A model generated the notes under the pieces. That model made no database searches, was not told the DNA's origin, and was given only the letters and a program-made list of their open reading frames with translations. A DNA stretch of 64,000 nucleotides from Pelagadaptatus sp034112445 (lineage in GTDB: Bacteria; Pseudomonadota; Gammaproteobacteria; Pseudomonadales; Cellvibrionaceae). Shown one piece after another: positions 63,987 to 64,000 of the stretch (positions are counted from its first letter, which is position 1; each line of letters opens with the position of its first letter). Position numbers and translations under genes: made by a program. The stretch covers positions 62,001-126,000 of the forward strand of contig JAWUVI010000017.1 of NCBI GenBank assembly GCA_034112445.1, written 5' to 3'.

Positions 63987-64000
63987 ATGATCGACAAAAA
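63987..64000 (+). CDS. Possible start of the next gene, cut by the window end
   Basis: ATG ATC GAC AAA AA begins two bases after the murB stop. Only four codons are visible, so neither identity nor reality can be judged. Confidence 0.25.

Overview
The window reads as chromosome of a motile, Gram-negative marine-type gammaproteobacterium. Gene order follows the Pseudomonas/Oceanospirillales/Cellvibrionales pattern (YciI-YciV-YciO-ScpA-ScpB-RluB; fliK and an FlhB-like gene beside ccmABCDEFG; comEC-exbB-exbD-lpxK-kdsB-murB), but the DNA is AT-leaning, by eye a little over 40% GC. No species is claimed. Starts are often GTG or TTG; where a start was moved, the entry says why.

Layout. 1-5.4 kb: RNA and chromosome maintenance genes (YciV phosphoesterase, YciO, ScpA/ScpB, RluB). 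5.4-15.6 kb: signalling, with two diguanylate cyclases, a CpxAR-like pair and a TPR response regulator beside a small kinase-like protein. fldB and the tRNA wobble-modification genes cmoAB sit among them. 15.7-23.4 kb: a PreP-like M16C protease, a DTW-domain tRNA enzyme, and a compact run uvrB / nuclease-like orphan / msrA / membrane methyltransferase. 23.4-27.2 kb: hyi-glxR, then an FlhB-C-terminus-like gene and fliK. 27.4-33.4 kb: the cytochrome c maturation operon ccmABCDEFG, ended by a DUF4124 gene; ccmH and ccmI are not present. 34.6-41.6 kb: an unsaturated fatty-acid oxidation cluster (FadH, a dienoyl-CoA isomerase, a TetR regulator with two operators, thioesterase, Fe-ADH, second crotonase).

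42.4-44.8 kb is the clearest accessory locus. A tRNA-Leu(CAG) gene has its 3' end repeated 2.2 kb downstream, and between the copies lie a frameshifted, truncated P4-type integrase, TGTAACA repeats near both ends, and one intact class II Fic protein with a double inverted-repeat operator. The apparent original tRNA terminator lies just beyond the distal repeat, followed by a 39-codon remnant that looks like an AlkD-type DNA alkylation repair gene.

45-57 kb holds a FemAB/GNAT-like protein, a 1211-residue hybrid histidine kinase with phosphorelay, two SDRs, a GST, a possible 34-residue membrane peptide next to a strong RNA fold, an SMP-30-like protein and an AraC regulator with a flavodoxin. 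57.3-64 kb is the cell-envelope block comEC-exbB-exbD-lpxK-kdsB-murB; its lpxK carries an in-frame hexanucleotide repeat. Most of the window is conserved housekeeping sequence; the candidates for novelty are the Fic island, the PD-(D/E)XK-like orphan after uvrB, the repeats before uvrB, the repeat linker in LpxK and the peptide/RNA locus near 54 kb.
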